A stretch of 64,000 nucleotides of DNA from positions 1,302,001 through 1,366,000 of the forward strand of contig NZ_AP012327.1 in assembly GCF_001042615.1 (NCBI RefSeq), written 5' to 3'. Position 1 is the first letter of the stretch. Each line of letters begins with the position of its first letter. Under the pieces are notes generated by a model. The model saw nothing but the letters and a program-made list of their open reading frames with translations. It searched no databases and was not told the origin of the DNA. Of this stretch, positions 1 to 9,648 are shown in pieces. The DNA is from Bifidobacterium catenulatum subsp. kashiwanohense JCM 15439 = DSM 21854. Lineage in GTDB: Bacteria; Actinomycetota; Actinomycetes; Actinomycetales; Bifidobacteriaceae. The position numbers and the translations under genes were made by a program.

Positions 1-993
1 GTTATCGCCATAATGGTTCAGGCGCTTAGCGAGCAACTTGGCATGTTCGGCCTGATCATTGATGCCACGCATCAGAGCATACTCGATGCTCACGCGGCGT
101 TTCGAAGCCAGATAGTAGTCGTGCGCGGCATCAAGCACCTGCGTGGTGTTGAAACGTTTGTTCATTGGAACAAGCTCATCTCGCAGTTCATCGCTCGGGG
201 CATGCAGAGACACGGCCAGACGCACCGGAATGCCCTCAGCCATAAGTTTTTTAATACCAGGCACCACGCCGACCGTGGAGACGGTAATGTTACGTGCCGA
301 AATACCGAAGCCCTCGGGCGGCATGGCACTGATCTGACGAACAGCGCTCAATACCGACTTGTAGTTGCCCATGGGCTCTCCCATGCCCATGAATACAATG
401 TTGCTTAGGCGTCCGGGACCACCCGCAACTTCTCCGTCACGCATGGCTTTCGCGGCCACACGAACCTGTTCCACAATCTCACCTGCCGACATGTTTCGAG
501 TAAGACCCAGCTGGCCTGTAGCACAGAACGGGCATCCCATGCCGCAACCGACCTGACTGGAGATGCACAACGTGGTGCGTGTGGGATAGCGCATGAGCAC
601 GGACTCAATAAGCGAACCGTCGAACAATCGCCACAACGTTTTGATTGTGGTGCCCTCATCAGCCACTTGACGAGTCACTTCGGTGATGAGCGTCGGGAAA
701 AACATCTCCGCGGACTCAACTCGTTTCGTTGCTGGGAAGTCGGAGAATTCCTCCGCGTTGACATCGAAATGCCCATAATAATGGTTGGCAAGCTGCTTGA
801 CCCTGAATTTCGGAAGTCCAAGATCCTTGGCTTTAGTGATGCGCTTTTCCTCGGTCATATCCGCAAAATGCAGCGGCGGTTTGCCTCGACGCGCATGATC
901 TTTGGATAACACGTCTCGGAAAGCACCAGTGGTGCCTCCTGGGGTGATGCCGGTCTCTGGCAGGTCCTTCATGAAATTCACAGAGTCGCTCAT
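1..993 (-). CDS. rlmN: 23S rRNA (adenine2503-C2)-methyltransferase RlmN, 3' end cut by window edge
   Basis: Radical-SAM enzyme that methylates C2 of A2503 in 23S rRNA and A37 of some tRNAs. The reading frame is open from the ATG at 993 to base 1, giving 331 codons; the C-terminal part lies outside the window. The radical-SAM cluster motif CxxxCxxC (CGMGCPFC) is at about residues 148-156, followed by the family's GMGEPMGNY segment and SLHAPSDELRDELVP. The N-terminus contains FRVKQLANHYYG, typical of the RlmN accessory domain. It starts 20 bases downstream of cdsA on the same strand, so the two are probably co-transcribed. Nothing looks broken in the visible part. Confidence 0.95.
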   Translation of the reverse strand, partial: MSDSVNFMKDLPETGITPGGTTGAFRDVLSKDHARRGKPPLHFADMTEEKRITKAKDLGLPKFRVKQLANHYYGHFDVNAEEFSDFPATKRVESAEMFFPTLITEVTRQVADEGTTIKTLWRLFDGSLIESVLMRYPTRTTLCISSQVGCGMGCPFCATGQLGLTRNMSAGEIVEQVRVAAKAMRDGEVAGGPGRLSNIVFMGMGEPMGNYKSVLSAVRQISAMPPEGFGISARNITVSTVGVVPGIKKLMAEGIPVRLAVSLHAPSDELRDELVPMNKRFNTTQVLDAAHDYYLASKRRVSIEYALMRGINDQAEHAKLLAKRLNHYGDN

Positions 994-1012
994 CGCTTTT
1001 CCTTGACCTTTC

Positions 1013-2002
1013 CTACATTCCAGTCGCCCACAACAGCACGCACACGAATGGTGCGCACAGCAGAATGGAATCCACTCGATCCATCACGCCGCCATGTCCC
1101 TTGAGCAGATGGCCCATATCCTTGATACCGATATCTCGCTTCAGCATGGATGCACACAAGTCACCAAACGTTCCGGCAATGCCGATCATGAAACCTGCCA
1201 CGACGGGAACCCACCAACGAGAAGCCCACACGGCTGGCTCGTATGTGCAGAACATCACTACGAAGGAACCAACCATGGAGAACAGGATGGACCCGGCGAG
1301 TCCTTCCCACGATTTCTTCGGCGAAATACGCGGGCTCAGCTTGTGCTTGCCCAGCCATGCTCCAGCGAACAGGCCGCCAGTATCGCTCAATGCGGGCATG
1401 AACACCATCATGATAGCGTGAGCAACGGGATGCTCATTGAATGTCAGTGGCATGATGATGCAAGATGCCAGAAGAGGAATATACAACACGGTGAACATGG
1501 AAACCGCAACATGGCTCAAACGGCTATGGCTTCCCTCTCCCCGCTCATGGTTGAACGACGATTCGAGTCTCGCTCCGGCATCGGTATGGGAAAGTTTGTC
1601 GGCAACCGCCAGTGAGATGCGGCTGCCAAACGTCACCTTGGCGCTGGCTGCGATCGCGACAACCACCAGAGACGCCAGTACGCATACCGTCATGGCGACG
1701 ATATGACGTTCGCTGTAATAGGTAGACAACAGCGTCGCCGCCGAACACACCCACAGCACCGCCACAGGAATATGCAATCCCACAGTGGCGAAATCGACGC
1801 GCAGCTCCCACAGGGCAAGCACCATGAAAAGCACGACCAGATAGACGAACAAGTCGATGCTGATCAGCAGGCATGCCAAAATGAGGATGACGAGGACCGC
1901 TCCCGTGGCGATGGCCTGAGGCATGTTACGGCCCGTCTTCTTGTTGATGGCGTTGATGGCCTCTTCGGCTTCCTTTTCGTGCTGTTCCTGATGTTCCATC
2001 AT
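1013..2002 (-). CDS. cdsA: Phosphatidate cytidylyltransferase
   Basis: Integral membrane enzyme making CDP-diacylglycerol from phosphatidate and CTP, the entry to phosphatidylglycerol and cardiolipin synthesis. The 329-residue product has a hydrophilic, charged N-terminus of about 30 residues, several hydrophobic segments, and near the C-terminus the family signature MLKRDIGIKD...GHGGVMDRVDS. A loop of about 30 charged residues (around 135-165) splits the membrane domain. It lies 47 bases after frr in the conserved order frr-cdsA-rlmN seen in actinobacteria. Confidence 0.95.
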   Translation of the reverse strand: MMEHQEQHEKEAEEAINAINKKTGRNMPQAIATGAVLVILILACLLISIDLFVYLVVLFMVLALWELRVDFATVGLHIPVAVLWVCSAATLLSTYYSERHIVAMTVCVLASLVVVAIAASAKVTFGSRISLAVADKLSHTDAGARLESSFNHERGEGSHSRLSHVAVSMFTVLYIPLLASCIIMPLTFNEHPVAHAIMMVFMPALSDTGGLFAGAWLGKHKLSPRISPKKSWEGLAGSILFSMVGSFVVMFCTYEPAVWASRWWVPVVAGFMIGIAGTFGDLCASMLKRDIGIKDMGHLLKGHGGVMDRVDSILLCAPFVCVLLWATGM

Positions 2003-2049
2003 GCTCCCCTGTCTAGCTGTGCGTCGATTCTTTTTCAGGAGTGGAAGTC

Positions 2050-2604
2050 TCAGACCTCCATAATCTCCTTCTGCTTGGCTTCAAGCAGGGTGTCGAGCTC
2101 GTCAGTGGTCTGCTTGGTGACCTTGTCGAGCTCCTTGAGCAGACGATCGCCATCGTCCTCGCCCATTTCGCCATCCTTGATGGCCTTGTCAAGGGATTCC
2201 TTGGCCTTGCGACGAATATTACGCACAGCGACCTTGCCGTCTTCCGCCTTGCCCTTGGCAAGCTTGACGTATTCCTTGCGGCGCTCTTCGGTCAGTTCCG
2301 GCATGGTCAGGCGAATGACATTGCCGTCACGACGCGGGCTTGCGCCCAGATCGGAATCGCGCAGCGCCTTCTCGACGGCGTTGGCCTGGGATGCGTCAAA
2401 CGGGGTGACGGACAGGGTTCGCGGTTCCGGCACGCCGATGGTGGCGACGGCCTTCAGTGGGGTCGGAGCGCCATAGTAGTCGACGGTGATGCCGTTGAGC
2501 AACGCCGGATTGGCACGACCGGTTCGAATGCCGGAGAAGTTCTCCTTGGTGGATTCCACGGACTTGGCCATCTGCGCCTTGGCCTGTTCGACAATAGTTG
2601 CCAT
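2050..2604 (-). CDS. frr: Ribosome recycling factor
   Basis: Cytosolic factor that splits post-termination ribosomes together with EF-G. The 184-residue length matches the family (about 185). The N-terminus MATIVEQAKAQMAKSVES, the segment RTGRANPALLNGITVDYYG and the C-terminal helix ending LLEAKQKEIMEV are diagnostic. It follows pyrH with a 53-base gap; an AAGGAG-type ribosome-binding site lies just upstream of the ATG. Confidence 0.97.
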   Translation of the reverse strand: MATIVEQAKAQMAKSVESTKENFSGIRTGRANPALLNGITVDYYGAPTPLKAVATIGVPEPRTLSVTPFDASQANAVEKALRDSDLGASPRRDGNVIRLTMPELTEERRKEYVKLAKGKAEDGKVAVRNIRRKAKESLDKAIKDGEMGEDDGDRLLKELDKVTKQTTDELDTLLEAKQKEIMEV

Positions 2605-2657
2605 TTGTTTACTCCTTGTTGTTGGTTTGTTTGATCGATATTCGACGTTGAATGTCG

Positions 2658-3407
2658 TTATTCAGCGAGTGTGGATTCCGCAGTAGAAACCATGGTTCCG
2701 ATTTCCTTACCGAGAAGAGCGCGAGTCACATTACCGGCGCCTTCAAGTCCAAAAACGCGGATACGCTGCTTGTTATCGCGAGCCATGGAAAGCGCGGAAG
2801 CATCCATGACGGCGAGATTGTCAACAAGCGCACGGTTATAGCTCAACGTGGAGAAACGCTTGGCATTCTCGTCTTTGCGAGGATCAGCGGTATAGACGCC
2901 GTCCACGCCATTCTTGCCCATCAGTACCTCATCGCAATGAATTTCCAAGGAACGTTGGATGGACACCGTGTCGGTGGAGAAATACGGCATGCCGGCGCCG
3001 GCGCCAAAAATTACGACGCGGCCCTTCTCCAGATGACGAATGGCCTTGAGTGGAATGTACGGCTCGGCCACCTGCCCCATAGTGATGGCGGTCTGCACAC
3101 GTGTAGCCTGTCCTTCCTGTTCTAGGAAATCCTGCAACGCGAGACAATTCATCACAGTTCCCAGCATGCCCATATAGTCGCCGCGGGAGCGATCGATACC
3201 AGCCTGCTGAAGTTCCGCGCCACGGAAGAAGTTGCCGCCACCGACAACAATGGCAACCTGAACGCCCTGCTGCACCGCAGGAACAATCTCTTCCGCGATA
3301 CGGCGGATAACAGACGTGTCAATACCGACCTTGCCGCCACCAAACGCCTCTCCGGATAGTTTGAGCAGTACCCTGCGTGGATTATCACCAGTGTTTTCGC
3401 CAGTCAT
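2658..3407 (-). CDS. pyrH: Uridylate kinase
   Basis: Amino-acid-kinase-fold enzyme phosphorylating UMP to UDP for pyrimidine nucleotide synthesis. The 249-residue protein begins with a short hydrophilic leader, then [12 protein letters not shown] (phosphate-binding loop), [26 protein letters not shown] and the nucleotide-binding [12 protein letters not shown], all typical of bacterial PyrH. It is separated from tsf by a strong terminator, so it probably starts its own transcript with frr-cdsA-rlmN. Confidence 0.97.
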   Translation of the reverse strand: MTGENTGDNPRRVLLKLSGEAFGGGKVGIDTSVIRRIAEEIVPAVQQGVQVAIVVGGGNFFRGAELQQAGIDRSRGDYMGMLGTVMNCLALQDFLEQEGQATRVQTAITMGQVAEPYIPLKAIRHLEKGRVVIFGAGAGMPYFSTDTVSIQRSLEIHCDEVLMGKNGVDGVYTADPRKDENAKRFSTLSYNRALVDNLAVMDASALSMARDNKQRIRVFGLEGAGNVTRALLGKEIGTMVSTAESTLAE

Positions 3408-3505
3408 GAAAAGCCTTTCTTGCCCGAGAACTCACGAAATTTACCGCTCTCAAGAGTATCGGCAAACACAGACACCGCAGCGTAACGACACAGTCTTGCA
3501 AAAAC

Positions 3506-3542
3506 AAAGGTGTCCATCACCTTATGGGTGATGGACACCTTT
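3506..3542 (-). terminator. Intrinsic terminator after tsf
   Basis: Perfect 16-bp inverted repeat (AAAGGTGTCCATCACC and its complement) with a five-base loop, A/T-flanked on both sides. It lies between the end of tsf and the start of pyrH, so it should end the rpsB-tsf transcript. Confidence 0.85.
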
Positions 3543-3589
3543 ATAGAATCGCCGTGCGTCTAACGCATGGACTCACTTACAAAGCCAAT

Positions 3590-4441
3590 TCACTCGGCTT
3601 CGCCCTTGCCGACCTCGACACGAGCGAAGGCCACGGCTGCGCCACCGACTTCCTTGAACAAGTCGCCGACGGTCTTGGACGGATCCTTAACGTAGGACTG
3701 CTCGAGCAGGACGTTCTCCTTGTAGAAGGCGTTGAGACGACCTTCAACGATCTTCGGAACGATCTTCTCCGGCTTGCCTTCAGCCAGGGACTTCTCAGTA
3801 GCCACACGACGCTCGGACTCGACCACATCAGCCGGAACATCCTCGCGGGTCAGCCACTGGGCACCCATTGCGGAAATCTGCAAAGCGGCTTCGTGAGCCA
3901 CAGCGGCACCAGCCTCATCAGTGGCGATCATGGCCACGATGCTCGGCGGCATTTCAGCGGACTTCTTGTGGGCGTAGATCTCGACGTGCGGGCCTTCGAC
4001 CTTAGCGAACTGACCGACCTTGACGTGCTCACCGAACAGAGCGGCCGCCTCTTCGACGGCTTCTTTCACGGTGGCTTCGCCGGAAACGGCTGCCAGCACT
4101 TCGTCCACGGAAGCAGCTTCGGCCTTGACGGCATCCTCGAGAACGCTGTCAGCGAATTCCACGAACTTCGGGGTCTTGGCCACGAAATCGGTCTCAGAAT
4201 TCAGTTCGACGGCGTAACCGGTCTGACCATTGGCGGACTCCACGACCTTGGAGGCGATGGTGCCTTCCTGAGCCTTACGGCCTTCACGCTTACCAGCGGC
4301 CTGAATGCCCTTGGCACGGATGATCTCCTTGGCGCGAGCCACGTCACCCTCAGCCTCGGTCAGAGCCTTCTTAACATCCATCATGCCGGCGCCGGTTTCC
4401 TCGCGCACCTGCTTGATCAGAGCTGCAGTGATTGCTGCCAT
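3590..4441 (-). CDS. tsf: Elongation factor Ts
   Basis: Guanine-nucleotide exchange factor for EF-Tu. I chose the ATG at 4441 (MAAITAALIKQVREETGAG), preceded by GGAGAC, rather than an upstream in-frame ATG in the rpsB-tsf spacer. The 283-residue product has the N-terminal UBA-like domain with MDVKKALTEAEGD, then ELNSETDFVAK, the conserved TDFV motif that contacts EF-Tu. It forms the usual rpsB-tsf pair, separated by 75 bases that contain a hairpin. Confidence 0.97.
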   Translation of the reverse strand: MAAITAALIKQVREETGAGMMDVKKALTEAEGDVARAKEIIRAKGIQAAGKREGRKAQEGTIASKVVESANGQTGYAVELNSETDFVAKTPKFVEFADSVLEDAVKAEAASVDEVLAAVSGEATVKEAVEEAAALFGEHVKVGQFAKVEGPHVEIYAHKKSAEMPPSIVAMIATDEAGAAVAHEAALQISAMGAQWLTREDVPADVVESERRVATEKSLAEGKPEKIVPKIVEGRLNAFYKENVLLEQSYVKDPSKTVGDLFKEVGGAAVAFARVEVGKGEAE

Positions 4442-4478
4442 TGATTTGTCTCCTCTGGAAAATAATGATGCCCTATAT

Positions 4479-4503
4479 GATGGGAGACACAACACCTCCC
4501 ATC
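4479..4503 (-). promoter_or_regulatory. Hairpin in the rpsB-tsf spacer
   Basis: Inverted repeat GATGGGAG/CTCCCATC with a nine-base loop in the 75-base spacer. There is no long T tract after it on the minus strand, so it may act as an attenuator or processing site setting the S2:EF-Ts ratio rather than as a full terminator. The function is inferred from position only. Confidence 0.5.
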
Positions 4504-4516
4504 ACAGTGGATATTT

Positions 4517-5341
4517 TCACTCAGCCTTGGCTGCGCCTTCAGCTTCGGCCTCAGCCGGTGCGTCGGCGGCCGGAGCGCCCTCAGTGAGGAGCTCCTTCTC
4601 CCAAGCGGCCATCGGCTGCTCGGCTTCGCCTTCAGCCTTGGCTGCCTTGCCGGAACGCTCCAGCAGACCCTCGGCCACTGCGTCAGCCATGAGGCTGGTC
4701 AGCAGTTCAATGCCACGGATGGCGTCATCGTTGGCTGCGATCGGGTACTCGACAGACTCCGGATCAGCATTGGTGTCGACGATGGCGACAACCGGAATAC
4801 CCAGCTTGTGAGCTTCCTCGACGGCCAGGGCTTCCTTGTTGACGTCAACCACGAACATGGCGGACGGAGTACGGTTCATGTTGCGGATACCGCCCAGCTG
4901 CTTGGCCAGCTTGTCCTTCTCGCGCTCGAGAAGGAGCAGTTCCTTCTTGGTCAGGCCGGAGCCGCGAACGTCGGTGAAGTCCATCTCTTCGAGTTCCTTG
5001 AGACGGGAGACGCGCTTGGACACGGTCTGGAAATTGGTCAGCATACCGCCGAGCCAACGCTCGGAGACATACGGCATGTTAACACGGGTAGCCTGATTGG
5101 AAACGGCTTCCTGAGCCTGCTTCTTGGTGCCGACGAACAGCACGGTGCCGTTATGAGCGACGGTAGCCTTGATGAAGTCATAGGCCTTATCGATCATGTC
5201 GAGCGACTTAAACAGGTTGATGATGTGGATGCCGTTGCGCTGGGTGAGGATGAACTGCTTCATCTTCGGGTTCCAACGACGGGTCTGGTGGCCGAAGTGC
5301 AGGCCTGCCTTCAGCATGTCGCTCATATTGATCTGAGCCAT
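4517..5341 (-). CDS. rpsB: 30S ribosomal protein S2
   Basis: Small-subunit ribosomal protein. The N-terminus [38 protein letters not shown] and [18 protein letters not shown] are diagnostic. The 274-residue length includes an Ala/Glu-rich acidic C-terminal tail of about 40 residues, common in actinobacterial S2. It heads the rpsB-tsf operon, with about 200 bases of upstream sequence before the def terminator. Confidence 0.98.
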   Translation of the reverse strand: MAQINMSDMLKAGLHFGHQTRRWNPKMKQFILTQRNGIHIINLFKSLDMIDKAYDFIKATVAHNGTVLFVGTKKQAQEAVSNQATRVNMPYVSERWLGGMLTNFQTVSKRVSRLKELEEMDFTDVRGSGLTKKELLLLEREKDKLAKQLGGIRNMNRTPSAMFVVDVNKEALAVEEAHKLGIPVVAIVDTNADPESVEYPIAANDDAIRGIELLTSLMADAVAEGLLERSGKAAKAEGEAEQPMAAWEKELLTEGAPAADAPAEAEAEGAAKAE

Positions 5342-5542
5342 GGTATTACTACCTCTTTCTTGTCGGTTCTTGCCTGGTCATGCGTTCCTGCGTGCAGCCA
5401 AAGCCTTACGGCATCGGCCGACCGACACAGGTCGTCGCGAACATGACGCGAATTGGTTGTATGCCGGTTGACAATATTGGGTGGTTTGGGACTTTCACGA
5501 CACAGTTCCTTACCGGATGGCACACAAGGCATAAAATACCAC
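5342..5542 (-). promoter_or_regulatory. rpsB leader and promoter region
   Basis: About 200 non-coding bases between rpsB and the terminator behind def. An AAAGAGGT-type ribosome-binding site precedes the rpsB ATG. In E. coli S2 autoregulates through its leader, so the region is where such control would sit, but I could not identify a defined structure here. Confidence 0.4.
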
Positions 5543-5574
5543 GGGGTCACGTCTTTCTGCAAAGACGTGACCCC
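5543..5574 (-). terminator. Intrinsic terminator after def
   Basis: Perfect 14-bp stem GGGGTCACGTCTTT with loop CTGC, located 32 bases past the def stop codon. It should end the acyl-CoA synthetase-def transcript. Confidence 0.8.
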
Positions 5575-5605
5575 CAAATCGTCATATTAAACGAAACGGC
5601 AGCAA

Positions 5606-6091
5606 TTACTTGCGGTGATTGCGCATGTAGCGCATCGCCTCACGACGTTCTTCTTTCTCCAGACGATCGAGATAGACATGGCCATCCAGATGGTCGGTTT
5701 CATGCTGCAGCATGCGGCCCATAATGCCATGTCCTTCCAGCACGACCGTCTTGCCGTCCAAATCGATGCCACGCACACGAGCATAATCGGCACGACGAGT
5801 CTTGTACCACAATCCAGGCACGGACAGGCACCCCTCATCCCCGTACTGTTCGCCGCTGGTTTCTTCAAGGACAGGGTTGAGCACGTATCCGATCTTGCCG
5901 TTGATGTTGTAGGAGAACGCTCTCAAGCCCACGCCAATCTGGTTGGCCGACAGACCGGCACGTCCCGGATCGTCAACGGTATCAAGCAGATCCTGCACCA
6001 GGTGACGCACAGCCGGCGTAATCTCCTTGATGGGGTCGCAGGGAGTGCGCAGCACCGGATCAGGTACGACTCGAATCTCACGTATTGCCAA
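5606..6091 (-). CDS. def: Peptide deformylase
   Basis: Metalloenzyme removing the N-formyl group from nascent proteins. The 161-residue protein carries all three motifs: [14 protein letters not shown] (motif 1, with S in place of the more common A), EGCLSVPG (motif 2, metal-binding Cys) and QHETDHLDG (motif 3, the HExxH zinc/iron ligands). It starts 2 bases after the upstream acyl-CoA synthetase, so the two are translated from one message. Confidence 0.96.
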   Translation of the reverse strand: MAIREIRVVPDPVLRTPCDPIKEITPAVRHLVQDLLDTVDDPGRAGLSANQIGVGLRAFSYNINGKIGYVLNPVLEETSGEQYGDEGCLSVPGLWYKTRRADYARVRGIDLDGKTVVLEGHGIMGRMLQHETDHLDGHVYLDRLEKEERREAMRYMRNHRK

Positions 6092-6093
6092 AA

Positions 6094-8142
6094 CTATCTC
6101 TCCTCAATCATAGTTGTTTCCTCAGTTTCCGATGAGCCCACAGGCATCGACGACTCGCCGTCATTTTCTTCGGACTGCTTCTTGATTTTATCCTGCATGG
6201 TATCAAATGCCTGCCGAACCTTCGGGCTTACGGATTCGGATGCCTGCCGCATGGATTCGGATGCCTGCTTGACCGTTTCCGTAGTGCGATCAAGGATCTG
6301 CACCGTCTTCGGCAATGGCCTGTTGGATGGTTTTGGAGCATACAACACGTTGTCGATGATGTTCTCATACCGTTTGAGCACTTTCGGCCTGACGACCTTC
6401 AGACTCGCCGTCAGCGTGCCGTTCTCTTGGCTGAACTCCTCTTCGAGGATTTCGAACTTGCGTACGGATTCCGCGCGGGAAACGTTCGCGTTCGCCTTTT
6501 CAACATACTGCTGGATAAATGCTCGCACGGCATCGTTCCTTACGATCTGCCCCATGGACATGTTGCTGTCAAGTCCCTGCTGCGCAAGCCAGGAACGGAC
6601 CATCTCCTGATCAAGCTCGATCAGGGCCCCGATGAATGGTTTGCCGTCGCCGACCACCACACCATGCGACACTATCGGGCAGGTGTTGATGATGTCTTCC
6701 ATGGGCGCAGGGCTGACGTTCTTGCCACCAGCAGTGATGATGATGTCTTTCTTGCGTCCCGTGATATACACAAAGCCATCATCGTCGATGGTTCCCAAAT
6801 CGCCGGTCTTCAACCAGCCATCAGCCATCTTGACGTCGGCCGTCAACTCTGGTTTCTTGTAATAGCCAAGGAACACATTAGGACCCATCACCTGCAGTTC
6901 CCCATCATCGTCGGTCCGCACACCCATACCGGGACCAGGCTTGCCTACCGAACCGACTCGGTTGGCATTCTGCCAGTTGACGATCATCGGCGCGGCAGTT
7001 TCCGTCATACCGTAGCCTTGGATGAAGGTAATATCATCCATACCGTTGAAGAAATGGGCGAGATCGACGTTTAGGGGGGCTCCTCCGCAGGCTAGGTACC
7101 TCATGCTCGGCCCCAAAGCGGAGCGGATGGATTTACCCACGACAGACATGAAGAACGAATGTTCGGCGCGAGCCGCGATGGAATGATGTCCGGTTTCCTG
7201 CTCGTCCTTTGACCATTGCACAAAATGATCAAATGCTTTAGCAAACACCCTTCCCCGAATGCCAGCTCCAGCCTTCTGCGAAGCCGCGTTGTACACCTTT
7301 TCGAACACGCGGGGAACTCCCAGCAGATAGGTCGGTTTGAAGCTACGCAAATCGGCGAGCAGATGCTTGGCTCCCGGAAGATAGCCGACCACTCCTTGCC
7401 CACCAATCGCAACGTATTGGATGTAACGGGCGAAACAGTGTGCCAACGGCAGGAACAGCATCAGACGATTCGGCTGATACAGCATTTCGTCGAGAATGAT
7501 GTAGCCGTTCAACACGATATGCGTGAAGTTCCGGTGAGATAGCATGGCGCCTTTGGGCTTGCCTGTGGAGCCGGACGTATACACAATGGTGAGCATGTCA
7601 TCGGCCTTGACTCTGGCGATCACCTGATCAAGCGCGTCCTCGCTGACGCCCTCTCCGAAATCGGCAACAGCATCGAGACCATCCGCCTTGAAATTGAAAA
7701 CATAACGTAAGCTGCTGTGCCCTTCGCGGATCTGCTCAAGCGTTTGCGTGTGCGCGGAATCACCAGCGAAAGCGATAACCGGATTCACTTCTTCGACAAT
7801 TGACTCGGCCTGCTTGGCAGAATCGGTCTCGTATACAGGCACGCTTACCGCTCCAATCGCGGCGCAGGCAAAATCAACGACTCCCCATTCGTAGCAGGTA
7901 GGCGAATAGATAACCACCATATTGCCGGTCTTGACCCCCAGACCAAGAAGTCCTTTCGCGACCGCACGCACACGTTCGAGCATCTCCCCAGCCGTGACGT
8001 CATGCCAACGACGAGTCTCATCGTCCTGCCATTGGGCGATGAGATCCTCGGGATCACGTTCAGCGCGTCTGGAGAGCAATGCGAAAACGGTGTCCTCATC
8101 CGTGGTGCTATACGCAGGTTCTGGTATAAATTCTCTCAACAT
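6094..8142 (-). CDS. Long-chain acyl-CoA synthetase (AMP-forming)
   Basis: ANL-superfamily ligase that adenylates a fatty acid and transfers it to CoA, probably membrane-associated. The 682-residue product has the AMP motif [14 protein letters not shown] at about residue 190, [30 protein letters not shown] and [12 protein letters not shown] near the C-terminal subdomain, as in FadD15-type enzymes. After about residue 595 there is a lysine/glutamate-rich extension not needed for catalysis. Substrate chain length cannot be read from sequence. It is in an operon with def. Confidence 0.9.
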   Translation of the reverse strand: MLREFIPEPAYSTTDEDTVFALLSRRAERDPEDLIAQWQDDETRRWHDVTAGEMLERVRAVAKGLLGLGVKTGNMVVIYSPTCYEWGVVDFACAAIGAVSVPVYETDSAKQAESIVEEVNPVIAFAGDSAHTQTLEQIREGHSSLRYVFNFKADGLDAVADFGEGVSEDALDQVIARVKADDMLTIVYTSGSTGKPKGAMLSHRNFTHIVLNGYIILDEMLYQPNRLMLFLPLAHCFARYIQYVAIGGQGVVGYLPGAKHLLADLRSFKPTYLLGVPRVFEKVYNAASQKAGAGIRGRVFAKAFDHFVQWSKDEQETGHHSIAARAEHSFFMSVVGKSIRSALGPSMRYLACGGAPLNVDLAHFFNGMDDITFIQGYGMTETAAPMIVNWQNANRVGSVGKPGPGMGVRTDDDGELQVMGPNVFLGYYKKPELTADVKMADGWLKTGDLGTIDDDGFVYITGRKKDIIITAGGKNVSPAPMEDIINTCPIVSHGVVVGDGKPFIGALIELDQEMVRSWLAQQGLDSNMSMGQIVRNDAVRAFIQQYVEKANANVSRAESVRKFEILEEEFSQENGTLTASLKVVRPKVLKRYENIIDNVLYAPKPSNRPLPKTVQILDRTTETVKQASESMRQASESVSPKVRQAFDTMQDKIKKQSEENDGESSMPVGSSETEETTMIEER

Positions 8143-8182
8143 GAATCCCTATAGTAGTTGCAGTACACTTAAGGCACGCTGA

Positions 8183-8226
8183 AAAACCCTTGGAAACGGC
8201 TGAATTTAGCCAATTCCAAGGGTTTT
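8183..8226. terminator. Bidirectional terminator
   Basis: Inverted repeat AAAACCCTTGGAA ... TTCCAAGGGTTTT with a nested GGCT/AGCC stem; A and T runs on both sides. It sits 20 bases past the stop of the Rv3235-like gene. Confidence 0.8.
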
Positions 8227-8246
8227 GAATAGTTAGCCGTTTTTCA

Positions 8247-8876
8247 TCACATGCCGAAATCAGCAGTCACGCACTTCCAAGCGGATCCCTTGAGCACGCA
8301 CTTCATATTGCCGCATAGCCTCCGGCTTCCGATGCCCATCAGCACGGTGCTTTCGAAACATGTCGGTGAGATCATCCAGCTTTCGACGGTATAGACGGTA
8401 ATCGGAAGCAATCCGAGCTGGGCGTACACTTTTGCATCCTTCTTCATCCGGCTTACGATCTGGGCGGAGGCGATCTTCAGCTTTCGCATGTAGTCTTCAC
8501 TCAACACCTTCTCCACGAGCGACAGCTTCTGCCTTCCGCGGAAAATATCAACAATGTTGCAAAGTAGCCGCGCAGAAAACATGCTCATGGAGTAGGCAAA
8601 CTCAGCATCGCATGGCCCGGGCATAATCTGAACAAAGTGAAATGGAATTTTCCTACCGAAAAGGTCTGAATCTAGAAACCCATCATAAGTGGGAAGCTTT
8701 CGGCTGGAAGGAAAAACCAGTTTCTTCCATTCAGTCAGCTCTTCCTCCGTGGGAAGCTCTTCAGGATCATCCTCACCTTTCTTATTGAACAGCACATCCA
8801 GTCCAGAAGACGGAATAGCCGAACCCGTCCCGTCAAACGCCGGCGGCGGAACTTCAGTTTCAAATGAACCATCCAT
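8247..8876 (-). CDS. Rv3235-like (DUF6459-type) protein
   Basis: Start chosen at 8876 (MDGSFETEVPPP) because AGAAAGG lies 7 bases upstream; longer in-frame starts lack a site. The 209-residue protein has a disordered acidic N-terminus of about 80 residues, then a domain with an internal segment SARLLCNIVDIFRGR and a C-terminal CVLKGSAWKCVTADFG. That layout (helix with L...I..v..GR, then a strand ending W.C...dfG) matches the actinobacterial Rv3235 family, whose members lie near secA and have no defined function. The match is by pattern recognition only. It contains no signal peptide or membrane segment. Confidence 0.6.
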   Translation of the reverse strand: MDGSFETEVPPPAFDGTGSAIPSSGLDVLFNKKGEDDPEELPTEEELTEWKKLVFPSSRKLPTYDGFLDSDLFGRKIPFHFVQIMPGPCDAEFAYSMSMFSARLLCNIVDIFRGRQKLSLVEKVLSEDYMRKLKIASAQIVSRMKKDAKVYAQLGLLPITVYTVESWMISPTCFESTVLMGIGSRRLCGNMKCVLKGSAWKCVTADFGM

Positions 8877-9400
8877 AATGGTACCTTTCTTCTTTGCCCG
8901 ACTCATCGTTGAGAGGGGTGTAGGAACCATTAAGGCATGAAAGATTGCCCCCGTCAAGTTAACATTTGCCTTTTGTGGATATGTGGATAACTCAAAACCC
9001 CGAACTATTACAAAACACCCTAAATATGCATTTACTCACCCTTTGTATACTGAATAGTAGGGCGGATTTTTGTTGGAATTGCAATTAAATAACATACTCC
9101 AGCGTCACACCCTAATTCATCTCAAAAAATCTTAGTAAAAATGGACACCTTAGATTTTTCCTGAAAGATATTGATCGCTTTTGTTTGCATGCGTTCGTAT
9201 TATGATATTTTCACGCTATATAATGACAGTTCTCGGCAAAAAACTTTTTAAAAATTGTCTCTATACCGTTCGCAGCAGAGCCATCCCGCATCGGGATTCT
9301 CCAAGAAGTTCGTAACGATGCCACGCGACACCCCGTGGTATGCGGCGTCCGAAGAATATGGCATAATGAACACTTGGCAGAAGACATATGTTTCTGCCGT
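8877..9400. other. AT-rich non-coding gap before tRNA-Gln
   Basis: About 520 bases, clearly more AT-rich than the neighbouring genes, without a convincing gene. The tRNA promoter should be at the right end; a TATAAT-like CATAAT lies near 9362. A small hairpin TCCCGcatCGGGA lies near 9285. Short open frames here have no ribosome-binding site. Confidence 0.5.
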
Positions 9401-9471
9401 TCCCCCATGGTGTAATGGCAGCACACGGGTCTTTGGAACCCTTTGTCTTGGTTCGAGTCCAGGTGGGGGAG
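9401..9471 (+). tRNA. tRNA-Gln (anticodon UUG)
   Basis: Cloverleaf folded by eye: acceptor TCCCCCA pairs with TGGGGGA, the D-arm contains GTGTAATGGCAGCAC, the anticodon loop is CTTTGGA giving anticodon TTG (reads CAA/CAG), and the T-arm is CTTGG-TTCGAGT-CCAGG with discriminator G. No CCA is encoded. The lowest anticodon-stem pair looks mismatched. A terminator follows within 10 bases. Confidence 0.9.
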
Positions 9472-9477
9472 CTTGCT

Positions 9478-9522
9478 AGGATAAAAGCTCCTGCAGAATC
9501 AGTCTGCAGGAGCTTTTATCCT
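9478..9522 (+). terminator. Terminator after tRNA-Gln
   Basis: Long perfect inverted repeat starting AGGATAAAAGCTCCTGCAG with a short loop. Its T-rich 3' arm includes GCTTTTATCC. Confidence 0.8.
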
Positions 9523-9585
9523 ATCCGAAAACGCAGTAGCAGAAAGCTCAGCGGCACTCCGGGAAACATATTCGCAATACACAAA

Positions 9586-9629
9586 ATTTGCGAGGTGCCC
9601 TCCCCATATGGAGCGGGCACCTCGCAAAT
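9586..9629 (-). terminator. Terminator after prs
   Basis: Inverted repeat ATTTGCGAGGTGCCC with a 14-base loop, 20 bases beyond the prs stop codon on the minus strand. Confidence 0.75.
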
Positions 9630-9648
9630 GCGCCTATACGCACCTATG

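Noticed and set aside
1065-1615. Plus-strand frames over cdsA
   Set aside because: Antisense to a clear membrane enzyme and without ribosome-binding sites.
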